From positions 248,001-312,000 of the forward strand of contig NZ_RXHS01000002.1 of assembly GCF_004138125.1 (NCBI RefSeq): a stretch of 64,000 nt of DNA, written 5' to 3'. Under the pieces are notes generated by a model, which did not search any database, had not been told where the DNA came from, and was given only the letters and a program-made list of their open reading frames with translations. Position 1 is the stretch's first letter. Every line of letters begins with the position of its first letter. This stretch comes from Seramator thermalis. GTDB taxonomy: Bacteria; Bacteroidota; Bacteroidia; Bacteroidales; Dysgonomonadaceae. The translations under genes were made by a program, and so were the position numbers. Shown here one piece after another: positions 26,066-36,200 of this stretch.

Positions 26066-26599
26066 ATGAGCGACGTTTCAGAAATACTTATCCGCCGTCG
26101 GAGCATCCGAAAATTTGCCGACGAAAAAATTTCTTCTGAAGAAACCGAATTAATTTTGAGAGCTGCCTTGTTGTCGCCTACTTCTAAGAACAGTCGTTCG
26201 TGGGAGTTTGTTGTGATTGAAGATAAAGAAATGCTCGAAAAATTGTCGAAATGCAAACCCAACTCAGCTTCGTTTTTGACAGGGGTAGCATTGGCCGTGA
26301 TCGTGTTGGGTAACCCGATATTGAGTGATGTATGGATTGAAGATGCTTCCATCGCTTCTACTTCCATGCTTCTTCAGGCCGAAGATCTCAACATTGGTGC
26401 ATGTTGGATACAGGTTCGTGAACGAAATTATTCCGAAACAATTACTTCCGCCGATTACATCAATGACTTGTTGAATATTCCCGCACCTTTGGAACCTCTT
26501 TGTATCCTTGCTTTCGGTAGAAAAGAAAAACCCCGCACGCCGCATGACATTGACGATTTGCCTTGGGAAAAAGTACATATCGGAAGTTATCGTTCATAA
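26066..26599 (+). CDS. Nitroreductase family FMN-dependent oxidoreductase
   Basis: A 177-residue nitroreductase-fold protein. It opens SEILIRRRSIRKFADEKISSEE (FMN phosphate-binding Arg and Ser) and has SPTSKNSRSWEFVVIED. The GACWIQVRERNYSE segment near residue 118 sits on the FMN site. Such enzymes reduce quinones, nitro groups or act in metabolite salvage; the substrate is not readable. The frame is open upstream to 26003, but the -7 element at 26031-26038 lies inside that lead, so the ATG at 26066 is used. Confidence 0.88.
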   Translation: MSDVSEILIRRRSIRKFADEKISSEETELILRAALLSPTSKNSRSWEFVVIEDKEMLEKLSKCKPNSASFLTGVALAVIVLGNPILSDVWIEDASIASTSMLLQAEDLNIGACWIQVRERNYSETITSADYINDLLNIPAPLEPLCILAFGRKEKPRTPHDIDDLPWEKVHIGSYRS

Positions 26600-26648
26600 A
26601 ATTCTTTTTGATTTTGACAGATGAACTGATTATCATATCGACAAAACA

Positions 26649-27416
26649 ATGAAGATCGTTTTTATCGGATCGGGAAATGTGGCTACTCATTTGGCTATTG
26701 CGGCAAAGCAGAAAGGCCATTGTATTTTGCAGGTTTATAGCCGATCTGCTGAAAATGCTCGACTTCTTGCCGAAAAAGTTAACGCTTCATATTCCGATAC
26801 TCTATCGCAAATCAATCCATCGGCAGACATTTATATTTTTTCGGTAAAGGATGACGCGTTGGATCAGGTATTGGCCGAAATGCCTGAAACGGAAGGGATT
26901 TGGATACACACTGCCGGCAGCATTCCGATGAATATTTTTCGGCCTTATCATGATCGGTATGGCGTATTATATCCGTTGCAGACATTCAGTAAAAAACGTG
27001 AAATCGATTTCGAGAAGATTCCGCTGTTTATTGAAGCCAATGATTCAAAAGTTTGCGAGCAACTTCAAGAGTTTGCCTGCGGTTTATCTCCCATTGTACA
27101 CTATATTGAAAGCGAAAAACGTCGATATCTGCATTTGGCCGCAGTTTTTGCATGCAATTTTGTCAATCACATGTATGCAACGGCTGCCCAATTGCTTGAA
27201 AAAAATCAAATTCCTTTTGATGTACTGTTACCGCTCATCGACGAAACAGCAGCCAAAGTCCATCAATTACATCCGCGTGAAGCACAAACCGGCCCTGCGA
27301 TTCGTTTTGACGAACAAGTGATGAATGCACACATCGATCTGATTGACGACGCGTTGACCAGAGAACTCTATCGACTCATCAGCCAAAGCATTCGTAAATA
27401 TTCTTCAAGACAATGA
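26649..27416 (+). CDS. DUF2520 Rossmann-fold protein
   Basis: A 255-residue protein with an N-terminal NAD(P)-binding domain, VFIGSGNVATHLAIAAKQKGH, resembling F420:NADP oxidoreductase / ProC. A C-terminal DUF2520 helical domain (HLAAVFACNFVNHMYATAAQLL) follows. The substrate is unknown. It overlaps the KdsC-like gene by 4 bases and is likely coupled to it. The same pair occurs in other Bacteroidales from general knowledge. Confidence 0.85.
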   Translation: MKIVFIGSGNVATHLAIAAKQKGHCILQVYSRSAENARLLAEKVNASYSDTLSQINPSADIYIFSVKDDALDQVLAEMPETEGIWIHTAGSIPMNIFRPYHDRYGVLYPLQTFSKKREIDFEKIPLFIEANDSKVCEQLQEFACGLSPIVHYIESEKRRYLHLAAVFACNFVNHMYATAAQLLEKNQIPFDVLLPLIDETAAKVHQLHPREAQTGPAIRFDEQVMNAHIDLIDDALTRELYRLISQSIRKYSSRQ

Positions 27417-27928
27417 TAAATTATGATCTTTCGAAAATCAGAGCATTCGTTTTTGACGTCGATGGCGTTTTGTCTCGACAAACTATCGGATTATCCTCCG
27501 AAGGCGAACCTTTGCGGACTGTAAATATTCGTGATGGGTATGCTATAAATGTAGCTGTTAAAGCCGGTTTTGGAGTTGCTGTCATAACGGGTGGAAACAG
27601 CATGTCAGTCAGAGTTCGCTGTGAGGCGCTCGGCGTGAAAGACATTTATATGCAATCATCCATCAAAATGATTGACTTGGCTGATTATATGGATAGAACG
27701 GGATTTCGTCGTGACCAAATTGCATACATTGGCGACGATATTCCCGATTACCACGTAATGATGGAAGTCGGGTTGCCGATAGCACCTGCAGATGCCGATC
27801 ACGAAATCAAACGAATAGCCAAATACATATCTCCATTCAAAGGTGGTGAGGGTGTTGCCCGCGACGTTATAGAACAGACACTCCGAACACAAGGATTATG
27901 GATGAATGATGCGATATTTGAATGGTAA
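27413..27928 (+). CDS. kdsC: KdsC-like HAD phosphatase (3-deoxy-D-manno-octulosonate 8-phosphate phosphatase)
   Basis: A 171-residue HAD enzyme of the KdsC/YrbI type. It has FDVDGVLSRQTIGL (nucleophile and acid Asp), AVITGGNS, and YIGDDIPDYHVMMEVGLPIA (the DD metal site). It removes phosphate from KDO 8-phosphate in LPS core synthesis. Closely related HADs act on other sugar phosphates, so the substrate is likely but not proven. Normal length for the tetrameric short form. It overlaps DUF2520 by 4 bases. Confidence 0.88.
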   Translation: MINYDLSKIRAFVFDVDGVLSRQTIGLSSEGEPLRTVNIRDGYAINVAVKAGFGVAVITGGNSMSVRVRCEALGVKDIYMQSSIKMIDLADYMDRTGFRRDQIAYIGDDIPDYHVMMEVGLPIAPADADHEIKRIAKYISPFKGGEGVARDVIEQTLRTQGLWMNDAIFEW

Positions 27929-27956
27929 GTATAAAAAAGAAAAGAATTATGATTTG

Positions 27957-27979
27957 AACGAATTTCAAAGATATTCGTT
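27957..27979. repeat. Inverted repeat after kdsC
   Basis: AACGAAT and ATTCGTT, exact complements, with a 9-base spacer, 28 bases after the kdsC stop. No T-run follows, so it is at most a weak terminator or RNA end structure. Confidence 0.35.
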
Positions 27980-28064
27980 ATAAATTGAAACATTTGTAGG
28001 CAATCTACCGGAAAAGTCGATTATTTTTATGGGAAATTGTTATAAATCAAATAGAAGTGCCATC

Positions 28065-28083
28065 ATCGGAAACTGTCTCCGAT
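28065..28083. promoter_or_regulatory. Inverted repeat upstream of the oxoacid oxidoreductase operon
   Basis: ATCGGA, 7 bases and TCCGAT form a perfect 6-7-6 palindrome 45 bases upstream of the -7 element at 28128. It could be an operator. No regulator in the window is a clear candidate. Confidence 0.3.
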
Positions 28084-28127
28084 CGAAGAATTAACATTTA
28101 AAAATTGAAATCTAATCTCTATCAATG

Positions 28128-28135
28128 TATATTTG
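28128..28135 (+). promoter_or_regulatory. -7 element of the oxoacid:ferredoxin oxidoreductase operon
   Basis: TATATTTG matches TAnnTTTG. It lies 31 bases before the ATG of the ferredoxin-like subunit gene at 28167. The -33 match is weak (ATTG at 28104-28107). Confidence 0.6.
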
Positions 28136-28166
28136 CAATAGAGTATTGATAAAAAACCAACAATAA

Positions 28167-28397
28167 ATGGCAAAAGTCAAAGGGTACGTCGTGGTAAACA
28201 CCGAACGCTGCAAGGGATGTAATCTTTGCGTTGTTTCATGCCCCACCGATGTATTGGAACTACAACCTCGCGAAGTGAACAATAAAGGTTACCACTTCGT
28301 TTATATGAAAAATCCGGATGAATGTATTGGATGTGCTAATTGTGGACTTGTGTGTCCCGACGGGTGTCTTACCGTATATCGTAAAAAAATTGGATAA
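28167..28397 (+). CDS. 2-oxoacid:ferredoxin oxidoreductase, ferredoxin-like (delta) subunit
   Basis: A 76-residue 2x[4Fe-4S] ferredoxin. It shows CKGCNLCVVSCPTDVLEL (C-x2-C-x2-C-x3-C-P) and CIGCANCGLVCPDGCLTVY. It passes electrons from the TPP-bearing subunits to soluble ferredoxin. First gene of a five-gene unit with the alpha, TPP-binding and gamma subunits, as in korDABC/vorDBAC-type operons. Confidence 0.93.
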   Translation: MAKVKGYVVVNTERCKGCNLCVVSCPTDVLELQPREVNNKGYHFVYMKNPDECIGCANCGLVCPDGCLTVYRKKIG

Positions 28398-28462
28398 ATA
28401 AGACGCCCATTATATTATTATGAATAAATCGTTTTAGAACGTAGTCAAGCAAAATCAAATTT

Positions 28463-29548
28463 ATGTCTCAAGAAATATCGTTAATGAAGGGTAACGAAGC
28501 CATTGCTCACGCGGCTATTCGCTATGGAGTAGATGGCTATTTTGGATATCCCATTACCCCTCAATCCGAAATCATCGAAACTCTCATGGATGCAGCTCCG
28601 TGGAAAACAACAGGTATGGTTGTGTTGCAGGCAGAAAGCGAAACAGCGTCCATAAACATGGTATATGGTGGTGCATCGTGTGGAAAATATGTGATGACTT
28701 CATCCTCGAGTCCCGGCATAAGTCTCATGCAGGAAGGCATTTCCTATTTGGCAGGGGCCGAACTCCCTTGTCTCCTTGTCAATGTGCAACGAGGCGGACC
28801 TGGTCTTGGAACCATTCAGCCTTCGCAAGCCGATTATTTTCAAACGGTGAAAGGTGGAGGTCACGGCGATTATCGCCTCATAACACTTGCTCCCAATTCT
28901 GTGCAGGAAATGGCCGATTTTGTATCTCTTGGTTTCGAGTTGGCTTTCAAATATCGCAATCCCGCCATGATACTGACCGATGGCGTCATTGGTCAGATGA
29001 TGGAAAAAGTACGTTTACCGGAATACCGGCGCCGGCGAACCGAACAAGAAATTCGCAAACAGTGTCCTTGGGCAACCCTCGGTAAAACTCCTGACAGGGA
29101 ACCGAATATCATTACTTCACTTGAGCTTGATCCGGAAATACAAGAACAAAATAATATTCGGTTTCAAAACAAATACAGGGAAGTAGAAAAGAACGAGGTT
29201 AGATACGAAGAAATTAAGTGCGATGATGCCGATTATATTTTCGTAGCTTTTGGCTCAGCTTCCCGCATTTGTCAGCGAGCAATCGATCTTGCTCGTGAGG
29301 AAGGATACAAAGTGGGCATGATTCGCCCGATTACTCTTTGGCCATATCCCTATGATATTATTAATCGTTATGCTGATAAGGTGAAAGGTTTTCTCACTGT
29401 TGAGATGAATGCCGGACAAATGGTCGAAGACGTTCGCTTGGCCGTAAACGGCAAAACAAAGGTCGAATACTTTGGACGCATGGGCGGTATAGTTCCCGGC
29501 CCGGATGAAGCGTTAGCGGCTCTAAAGGAAAAAATTATAAACGCATAA
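28463..29548 (+). CDS. 2-oxoacid:ferredoxin oxidoreductase, alpha (VorB/KorA-like) subunit
   Basis: A 361-residue subunit that binds the pyrimidine end of TPP and the 2-oxoacid. It starts with MKGNEAIAHAAIRYGVDGYF and has YPITPQSEI (conserved pyruvate:ferredoxin oxidoreductase domain I motif). VNVQRGGPGLGTIQPSQADY is also typical. The C-terminal half is domain II. VOR-type and KOR-type enzymes are not separated by this. The adjacent sucCD region would fit 2-oxoglutarate use. Confidence 0.92.
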   Translation: MSQEISLMKGNEAIAHAAIRYGVDGYFGYPITPQSEIIETLMDAAPWKTTGMVVLQAESETASINMVYGGASCGKYVMTSSSSPGISLMQEGISYLAGAELPCLLVNVQRGGPGLGTIQPSQADYFQTVKGGGHGDYRLITLAPNSVQEMADFVSLGFELAFKYRNPAMILTDGVIGQMMEKVRLPEYRRRRTEQEIRKQCPWATLGKTPDREPNIITSLELDPEIQEQNNIRFQNKYREVEKNEVRYEEIKCDDADYIFVAFGSASRICQRAIDLAREEGYKVGMIRPITLWPYPYDIINRYADKVKGFLTVEMNAGQMVEDVRLAVNGKTKVEYFGRMGGIVPGPDEALAALKEKIINA

Positions 29549-29557
29549 TTTGCGACG

Positions 29558-29719
29558 ATGACTCCTCGCGTTCACAAAATCTTTTTGATTTTATTCTTAA
29601 TTGCTTTCGCAGCCACGATTATCATTTATTTTGTCTCCGACAAAAATATGCGATATACCTGGTATGCGGGAGGATCAGCACTAGTGCTCTATTTTTTTTA
29701 TCGATTTTCTAAACAATAA
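29558..29719 (+). CDS. Small two-helix membrane protein inside the oxidoreductase operon
   Basis: A 53-residue frame reading MTPRVHKIFLILFLIAFAAT, then IIIYFVSDKNMRYTWYAGGS, and ending ALVLYFFYRFSKQ. Two hydrophobic helices are separated by a short polar turn (SDKNMRYTW). It begins 9 bases after the alpha subunit stop and ends 5 bases before the TPP subunit start, so it is probably translated with them. No family is recognised. It could anchor the oxidoreductase to the membrane or be an unrelated small membrane protein; that is inference. Confidence 0.6.
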   Translation: MTPRVHKIFLILFLIAFAATIIIYFVSDKNMRYTWYAGGSALVLYFFYRFSKQ

Positions 29720-29724
29720 CAATT

Positions 29725-30486
29725 ATGGATGCAAACAATATCATAAGTCCCGAAAATTTGGTTTATGCGAAACCATTATTGATGAATGAAGTTCCAATGC
29801 ATTACTGCCCGGGATGTTCTCATGGTGTTGTGCACAAACTCATAGCCGAAGTCATACAAGAAATGGGATTACAAGATAAATCTATCGGCATTGCTCCGGT
29901 GGGATGTGCCGTCATGGCCTACAAATATCTCGACATTGACTGGCAGGAAGCTGCACATGGACGTGCTCCGGCACTGGCGACGGCAGTTAAAAGACTTTGC
30001 CCCGACAAACTCGTTTTCACCTATCAGGGCGATGGTGATCTTGCAGCAATTGGTACCGGTGAAACCCTCCACGCAGCTAATCGTGGTGAAAATATAGCTA
30101 TCATTTTCATCAATAACGGCATTTATGGGATGACCGGTGGACAGATGGCTCCGACGACTCTCGATCACATGAAAACATCTACCAGTCCCGAAGGCCGTGA
30201 CGTACACACAACAGGGAATCCGCTAAAGATTCTTGATTTGCTTGCCTTGTTGGATGGGGTGTGTCTGGCAACGCGCCAGAGTGTTCACACGGCTGCAGCT
30301 GTGAGAAAAGCCAAAAATAAGATTCGTCTTGCATTTGAAAATTCAATGCAGAATAAAGGACTATCCATTGTCGAAATCGTATCGACATGTAATGCCGGTT
30401 GGAAAATGACCCCGGCCGAAGCCAATGATTGGATGGTCGAAAATATGTTTCCCGTTTATCCTCTTGGTGATTTGAAGAATATCTAA
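29725..30486 (+). CDS. 2-oxoacid:ferredoxin oxidoreductase, TPP-binding (beta) subunit
   Basis: A 253-residue TPP enzyme subunit. It has HYCPGCSHGVVHKL (cluster or TPP contact), VGCAVMAYKYLDIDW, then the TPP-Mg motif GDGDLAAIGTGETLHAANRGENIAIIFINN. NGIYGMTGGQMAPTTL is a strong mark of this family. It forms the catalytic core with the alpha subunit and the gamma subunit downstream. Confidence 0.93.
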   Translation: MDANNIISPENLVYAKPLLMNEVPMHYCPGCSHGVVHKLIAEVIQEMGLQDKSIGIAPVGCAVMAYKYLDIDWQEAAHGRAPALATAVKRLCPDKLVFTYQGDGDLAAIGTGETLHAANRGENIAIIFINNGIYGMTGGQMAPTTLDHMKTSTSPEGRDVHTTGNPLKILDLLALLDGVCLATRQSVHTAAAVRKAKNKIRLAFENSMQNKGLSIVEIVSTCNAGWKMTPAEANDWMVENMFPVYPLGDLKNI

Positions 30487-30502
30487 ACACAAACTAAAAA
30501 AC

Positions 30503-31057
30503 ATGTTGCAGGAAATTTTAATTTCAGGCTTTGGCGGACAGGGTGTATTGTCTATGGGTAAGATTCTCGCATATTCGGGGATAATGGAAGATAAGGAAGT
30601 TTCGTGGATGCCCGCTTATGGTCCCGAACAGCGCGGAGGGACTGCCAACGTAACGGTAATCATTTCCGATCAACCGATTAGTTCGCCGATTGTCAGCCAA
30701 TTTGATGTGGCAATCGTGCTTAATCAGCCTTCGCTCGACAAATTTGAGGACAAGGTAAAGCCCGGGGGTATTCTTATTTACGACGGATACGGTATTCATC
30801 AACCTCCCACCCGAAAGGATATCGATGTGTATAAAATCGATGCGATGGACGAATCGATGAAGATGTCGAATACAAAAGTATTTAATATGATCGTTTTGGG
30901 CGGATTACTCAAGGTGTCGCCCATGGTGAAACTCGAAAATGTGATGAAAGGCCTAAAAAAATCGCTTCCGGAACGTTATCACAATACCCTTCCACTTAAC
31001 GAGCAGGCCATTTTGCGAGGCATGGAGATTATTCAGTTGGAAAGAAAAGCAGAATAA
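30503..31057 (+). CDS. 2-oxoacid:ferredoxin oxidoreductase, gamma subunit
   Basis: A 184-residue gamma subunit. It starts MLQEILISGFGGQGVLSMGK (glycine loop) and has MPAYGPEQRGGTANVTVI, both typical. It completes the oxidoreductase. It is the last gene of the operon and lies 16 bases after the beta subunit. A hairpin terminator follows. Confidence 0.93.
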   Translation: MLQEILISGFGGQGVLSMGKILAYSGIMEDKEVSWMPAYGPEQRGGTANVTVIISDQPISSPIVSQFDVAIVLNQPSLDKFEDKVKPGGILIYDGYGIHQPPTRKDIDVYKIDAMDESMKMSNTKVFNMIVLGGLLKVSPMVKLENVMKGLKKSLPERYHNTLPLNEQAILRGMEIIQLERKAE

Positions 31058-31097
31058 TCTTTGAGTAATTGTGCTCAAATTGATTATTCTAATCAGA

Positions 31098-31130
31098 GGC
31101 CGGTTTGATTTTTATCAGACCGGCTTCGCT
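31098..31130. terminator. Hairpin between the oxidoreductase operon and the helicase gene
   Basis: GCCGGTTTGA (31099-31108) pairs with TCAGACCGGC (31115-31124) with one mismatch. The T-run on either side is modest. It separates convergent genes and touches the helicase stop at 31129. Confidence 0.6.
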
Positions 31131-32448
31131 ATTTTGATGAGTTGGCGTGATTGCGATAGAAATGCTTTTTGCGTGGCACTTTATTGGTGCTTTCACTGTT
31201 TTTCTCGGTTGCTTGCGGTTTGGATGTGGCTGAAGTTGTTTTTACCTTCTTCTTGTTTCTCGATGAACCTTGTTTTCCGCTTTTTCGCTCTTTCGCCGGA
31301 TTATATTCGGGAGCTGTTCCTATTTCGCTTGGCAATGGAATTTTGTATATGTCTTTTTGAAGAAAACTTTCAATCCGGTGAAAGCGAAACTGTTCTTTTG
31401 GCGAAACCAGCGTGATAGCCATTCCTGAATCACCCGCGCGAGCCGTGCGGCCAATGCGGTGCACGTAATCTTCAACTTCGTAGGGAACGTCGTAGTTGAT
31501 CACCAGCGAGATGTCGTCAATATCGATTCCGCGCGCTACGATATCGGTTGCCACTAAAGTGTTGACGCGTTCGTTTCGAAATTCGTGCATGATATGGTCG
31601 CGTTGTGCCTGATCGAGATCGGAATGCATTTCGCCTGCCGACAATCCCATTTTTCGAAGCATTCGGTAAATTTCTTTCACTTTTGACTTTGACCCCGAAA
31701 ATAGGATTACTTTTTTTGGATTTTTTGATCCAAACAGGTGTTTGATGATTGCCGGTTTTTGTTCTTCATAACACACATAAGCGGACTGCAGGATGGTTTC
31801 GGGCGGACGTGAAATGGCAATGGTGATTTCCTTCGGATTACGCAGGATGGTTTTTGCCATTTGTTGAATTTTGGGCGGCATAGTAGCCGAAAACATGATG
31901 GTTTGACGATCTTTTGGCAGCAGTTTTTCGATTTTCATGATATCGTCGTAGAAGCCCATATCGAGCATGCGGTCGGCTTCGTCGAGGATGAAATATTTAA
32001 CGCCCGAAAAGTCAATTTTATAAAGATTGATGTGTGAAAGCAGTCGGCCGGGAGTAGCAATCACTACATCAGCTCCGCTGACGAGTCCACGCTTCTGAAC
32101 ATCCCATGCATCTCCGTCATTGCCACCGTAAACGGCAACCGACGAAAAAGGCGTAAAATACGAAAAGCCTTCCATCTGTTGATCAATTTGCTGAGCCAGT
32201 TCGCGGGTAGGAGCCATGATAATGGCGTTTATCTTATGTTCGTCGTGCGGTTCGGTTTGCAGATTGTTGAGCAGGGGCAGTAAAAAAGCAGCAGTTTTAC
32301 CTGTGCCTGTTTGTGCGCATGCAATCACGTCGCATTTGTCGAGAATCACCGGAATGGCTTGTTCCTGAATGGGTGTAGTTTCTGTAAAATTCATCGCTTC
32401 GAGTCCTTGTTGCAGGGCTTCGCACAATGGAAGTTCGGTAAATAACAT
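31129..32448 (-). CDS. DEAD-box RNA helicase (RhlE-like)
   Basis: A 439-residue RNA helicase. Motifs in order: Q motif (FTETTPIQEQAIP), ACAQTGTGKTAAF (I), PTRELAQQ (Ia), TPGRL (Ib), LDEADRMLDMGFYDD (II), FSATMP (III), then ATDIVARGIDIDD and HRIGRTARAGD (VI). A Lys/Ser/Thr-rich basic tail (residues 375-439) adds RNA contact. It resembles RhlE/DeaD-type factors used in RNA turnover, ribosome assembly or cold growth. The start at 32448 gives the usual length. Confidence 0.95.
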   Translation of the reverse strand: MLFTELPLCEALQQGLEAMNFTETTPIQEQAIPVILDKCDVIACAQTGTGKTAAFLLPLLNNLQTEPHDEHKINAIIMAPTRELAQQIDQQMEGFSYFTPFSSVAVYGGNDGDAWDVQKRGLVSGADVVIATPGRLLSHINLYKIDFSGVKYFILDEADRMLDMGFYDDIMKIEKLLPKDRQTIMFSATMPPKIQQMAKTILRNPKEITIAISRPPETILQSAYVCYEEQKPAIIKHLFGSKNPKKVILFSGSKSKVKEIYRMLRKMGLSAGEMHSDLDQAQRDHIMHEFRNERVNTLVATDIVARGIDIDDISLVINYDVPYEVEDYVHRIGRTARAGDSGMAITLVSPKEQFRFHRIESFLQKDIYKIPLPSEIGTAPEYNPAKERKSGKQGSSRNKKKVKTTSATSKPQATEKNSESTNKVPRKKHFYRNHANSSK

Positions 32449-32536
32449 GCTCAGATTTTTTTTTGTTTAGAAAACAAAGTTACGATTATTTCCCGTTTTT
32501 TTGATGATCTGGCCGAGTAAAAAACGCACAAGTTGT

Positions 32537-32566
32537 TTTGCTTTATGGAAAATAGTACTATCTTTG
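32537..32566 (+). promoter_or_regulatory. Promoter of tRNA-Ser
   Basis: TTTG (32537-32540), 18 bases and TATCTTTG (32559-32566) match the Bacteroidota promoter form, 23 bases upstream of the tRNA. Confidence 0.7.
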
Positions 32567-32589
32567 CATCCGCAAATTCGCAGCAAATT

Positions 32590-33096
<507 letters not shown>

Positions 33097-33151
33097 GTCC
33101 AATTATCCACTTTATTTAATCATTTGTCCACCATTGTTCACTTATTTAATC
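33097..33151. repeat. Imperfect tandem direct repeat upstream of susC, possible operator
   Basis: Copy A (33097-33121) and copy B (33126-33151) share GTCCA, then the TCCAC/TTCAC word and TTATTTAATC, with a period of about 29 bases. It lies immediately upstream of a TAAAATTTG element at 33152-33160 that could act as a -7 box. Direct repeats are the usual binding pattern of AraC-type activators, including hybrid two-component systems. Confidence 0.5.
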
Positions 33152-33245
33152 TAAAATTTGCATCCGTGAAGTGAAAATTTAGATTGAATTTTATTTCAAA
33201 TGCTGTGCGGAATTTTTATTAATTTTTTAAATCCTTAAAAGTATT

Positions 33246-36200
33246 ATGCAAACAAAAAAATTACTTATTTATTTGTTTATGCTGTTTGTATCGGCAGTGT
33301 CCAGTCTGGAAATGATGGCACAAAATACCGTAACAGGCAAAGTGTCGGATGCGGCGGGAGATCCGTTGATCGGAGTAAATGTTCTCGAAAAAGGAAGTTC
33401 GAATGGAACCGTTACTGATGTCAATGGTAAATTTACTTTGAATGTTCCTCAGGGGGCTACACTTGTTTTCAGCTATATCGGCTACAAAACGCAAGAGCTG
33501 GTTGTGAGTGGAAATAACTTAGATGTGGTATTGTACGAAGACACAGAATTGTTGGACGAGGTTGTGGTTGTCGGTTACGGAACCCAATCGAAACGTAACA
33601 TTTCGGGAGCAATCAGTAGCGTGAAAGCCGAAGATATTGTTCGATCCAATTCCACAACATTGAGTGGGGCACTTGCAGGAAAGGTGCAGGGTATAACCAC
33701 CAGAGCAGTAGATGCTCGACCGGGTAGAGGAATCAATTTGCAGATAAGAAACTTGGGCAATCCTTTATATGTAATCGATGGAATTGCTTACAGTGGAATT
33801 ACGGGGTCTGATGCGTTCGGTTTGTCGCAGGGTTCAGGTGAAAACATATTCAATAATCTTTCTCTCGAAGATATAGAAAGCATTTCAATTCTTAAAGATG
33901 CATCTGCAGCTGTGTACGGGTTACGTGCTTCAAATGGGGTGGTCCTTGTTACGACAAAGAAAGGGAGTAAAGGTGAAGATGTGAAGATAAACGTTAATGG
34001 ATATTATGGAGTCCAGAATTTTACCCGTTATCCGAAACCTGCCAACGCATATCAGTTTGTTAGAGCCAGATTGGAGTCGGAGCAAAATTATGGGCGTGAC
34101 CCAAGCAGCCTCTACAGTCCCGAAGAATTAGCTAAGTGGAAAGCGGGTAGCGAACCCGGGTACAAGAGTTATGATTACCTCGATATTGTAACTCGCAACA
34201 ATGTTCCCCAATATTATGTAAATGCAAATGTTTCGGGAGGTACCAAGCGGTCATCGTATTACCTGTCAGTAGGAAATACAGATCAACAGGCTATTTTGCC
34301 CGATTTTTATTACAACAGATCAAATGTACAAGCCAATATCGAAGCCAATTTGGCTACAGGTCTTTCTGTTGGCACACAAATATCCGCAATTCTTGAAAAA
34401 ACACATAATGTGGGTGTTCCCGGATTGGATGACTATTTTAATCCACTATTGAGCGTTTTCTCTATGTGGCCGATCGAAAGCCCGTATGCAAATGATAATC
34501 CCAATTATATTCACCAGACACATAATGTCAATGTAAACCCGGCAACATATAAAGACGATGTAACCGGCTGGATTGATATTTATCAACGAACGACTAACGT
34601 AAATTTATATGCTAAATATGATTTTAAATTCGGATTATCGTTAAAGGGTACATATTCATATAATTATCGAAACGATGATTTTGACGGTTTCGAATATACG
34701 TATGATGCTTATAAATATGATCCAGAAACTGATACCTATTACACACAGCCCGGGTGGGGAAACCAAAATCCGTGGCGCGAGAAACACAAACGCAATGTTG
34801 TCCAGCGTTTTCAACAGATTCAGGCTAACTACAACAAAACGTTCAACGATCATTCCCTTTCGGCAGTTCTTGCTTACGAAAGATCGGATTATGATAATAC
34901 TTATTTTGTTGTGCATACTGTGCCGTCAAATAATTATATCGAAAAAATGTATCTCTACGAGCAGGATTATCTTGGTGACGATTGGAGTTATCAGGCTCGA
35001 GCCGGATTTATCGGAAGAGTTAACTACAACTACAAGGAAAGGTATATGTTGGAATTGCTTGGACGATATGACGGGTCATATCTTTATTACAAAGACAGTC
35101 GTTTCGGTTTTTTCCCGGGTTTTTCTGCTGCATGGCGTATTTCCGATGAACCTTTTTTCGAACCCTTAAAGAGTTCTGTAAATGACTTAAAAATCAGAGG
35201 GTCATATGGGGTAACAGGGAGTGAAATGGGTGTGAATGCCTTCGACTATCTTGGAGGTTTTAATTATGGCTGGGGTAGCTCGGTATTTGATGGAAAATTT
35301 GTAAATGGATTGCAACCGAGAGGGCTACCTATTAGAAATCTGTCGTGGGTAAAAAATAATTCCACGAACATAGGGGTAGATTTTTCCTTAATGCAATATA
35401 AACTTACCGGAAGTATAGATTTGTTTGAAAGAAGACGTACAGGTTTGCCGGCAGCACGCTACGACGTGAAATTGCCATCTGAGATAGGATACAGTCTCCC
35501 GAATGAAAATCTGGAATCTGACGCCCATCGAGGAGTAGAGGGGTTAATTTCGTATCAGGATGAAGTTGGTGAATTCAAATATAAAGTGGCTGCTAACGCA
35601 TCTCTTGCACGTCGCAGATGGTTGTCGTCATACAAACCACGATTTGGTAATTCGTGGAATGAATATCGCAATTCTATTGAAGACCGATGGACAGGAATTA
35701 CTTGGGGTTACCAGATAATAGGAAGATTTGAATCGATGGAGGATATTGCAACTTATCCGATTAACAACGATGGACGTGGAAATACCGACATGCTCCCGGG
35801 CGATTTCAAATATAAGGACGTTAACAATGATGGCATCATTAATTATATGGATGAACGTCCAATCGGGTATGCTCTTGGAGAACAGCCTTATATGAGTTAT
35901 GGATTAAATTTCGGATTCAATTGGAAGAGCTGGTCGCTTACTGCCGATTTTGCCGGTGCAACAATGCAAAGTTATCGAAGAAACTGGGAGCTAAAATTCC
36001 CTTTCCAAAATAACGGAAGTGCACCACATTATATGTTTGAAGATCGTTGGCATCGCGAAGATCCGTATGACCCTAATAGTCAGTGGATAGCCGGAACTTA
36101 TCCTGCTATCAGGCAAAATCTACGTGGCGATCATCCCATCTATTATACCAATGATTTTTGGGTGACGAATGTAAGTTATTTCCGATTGAAAAACATAGAA

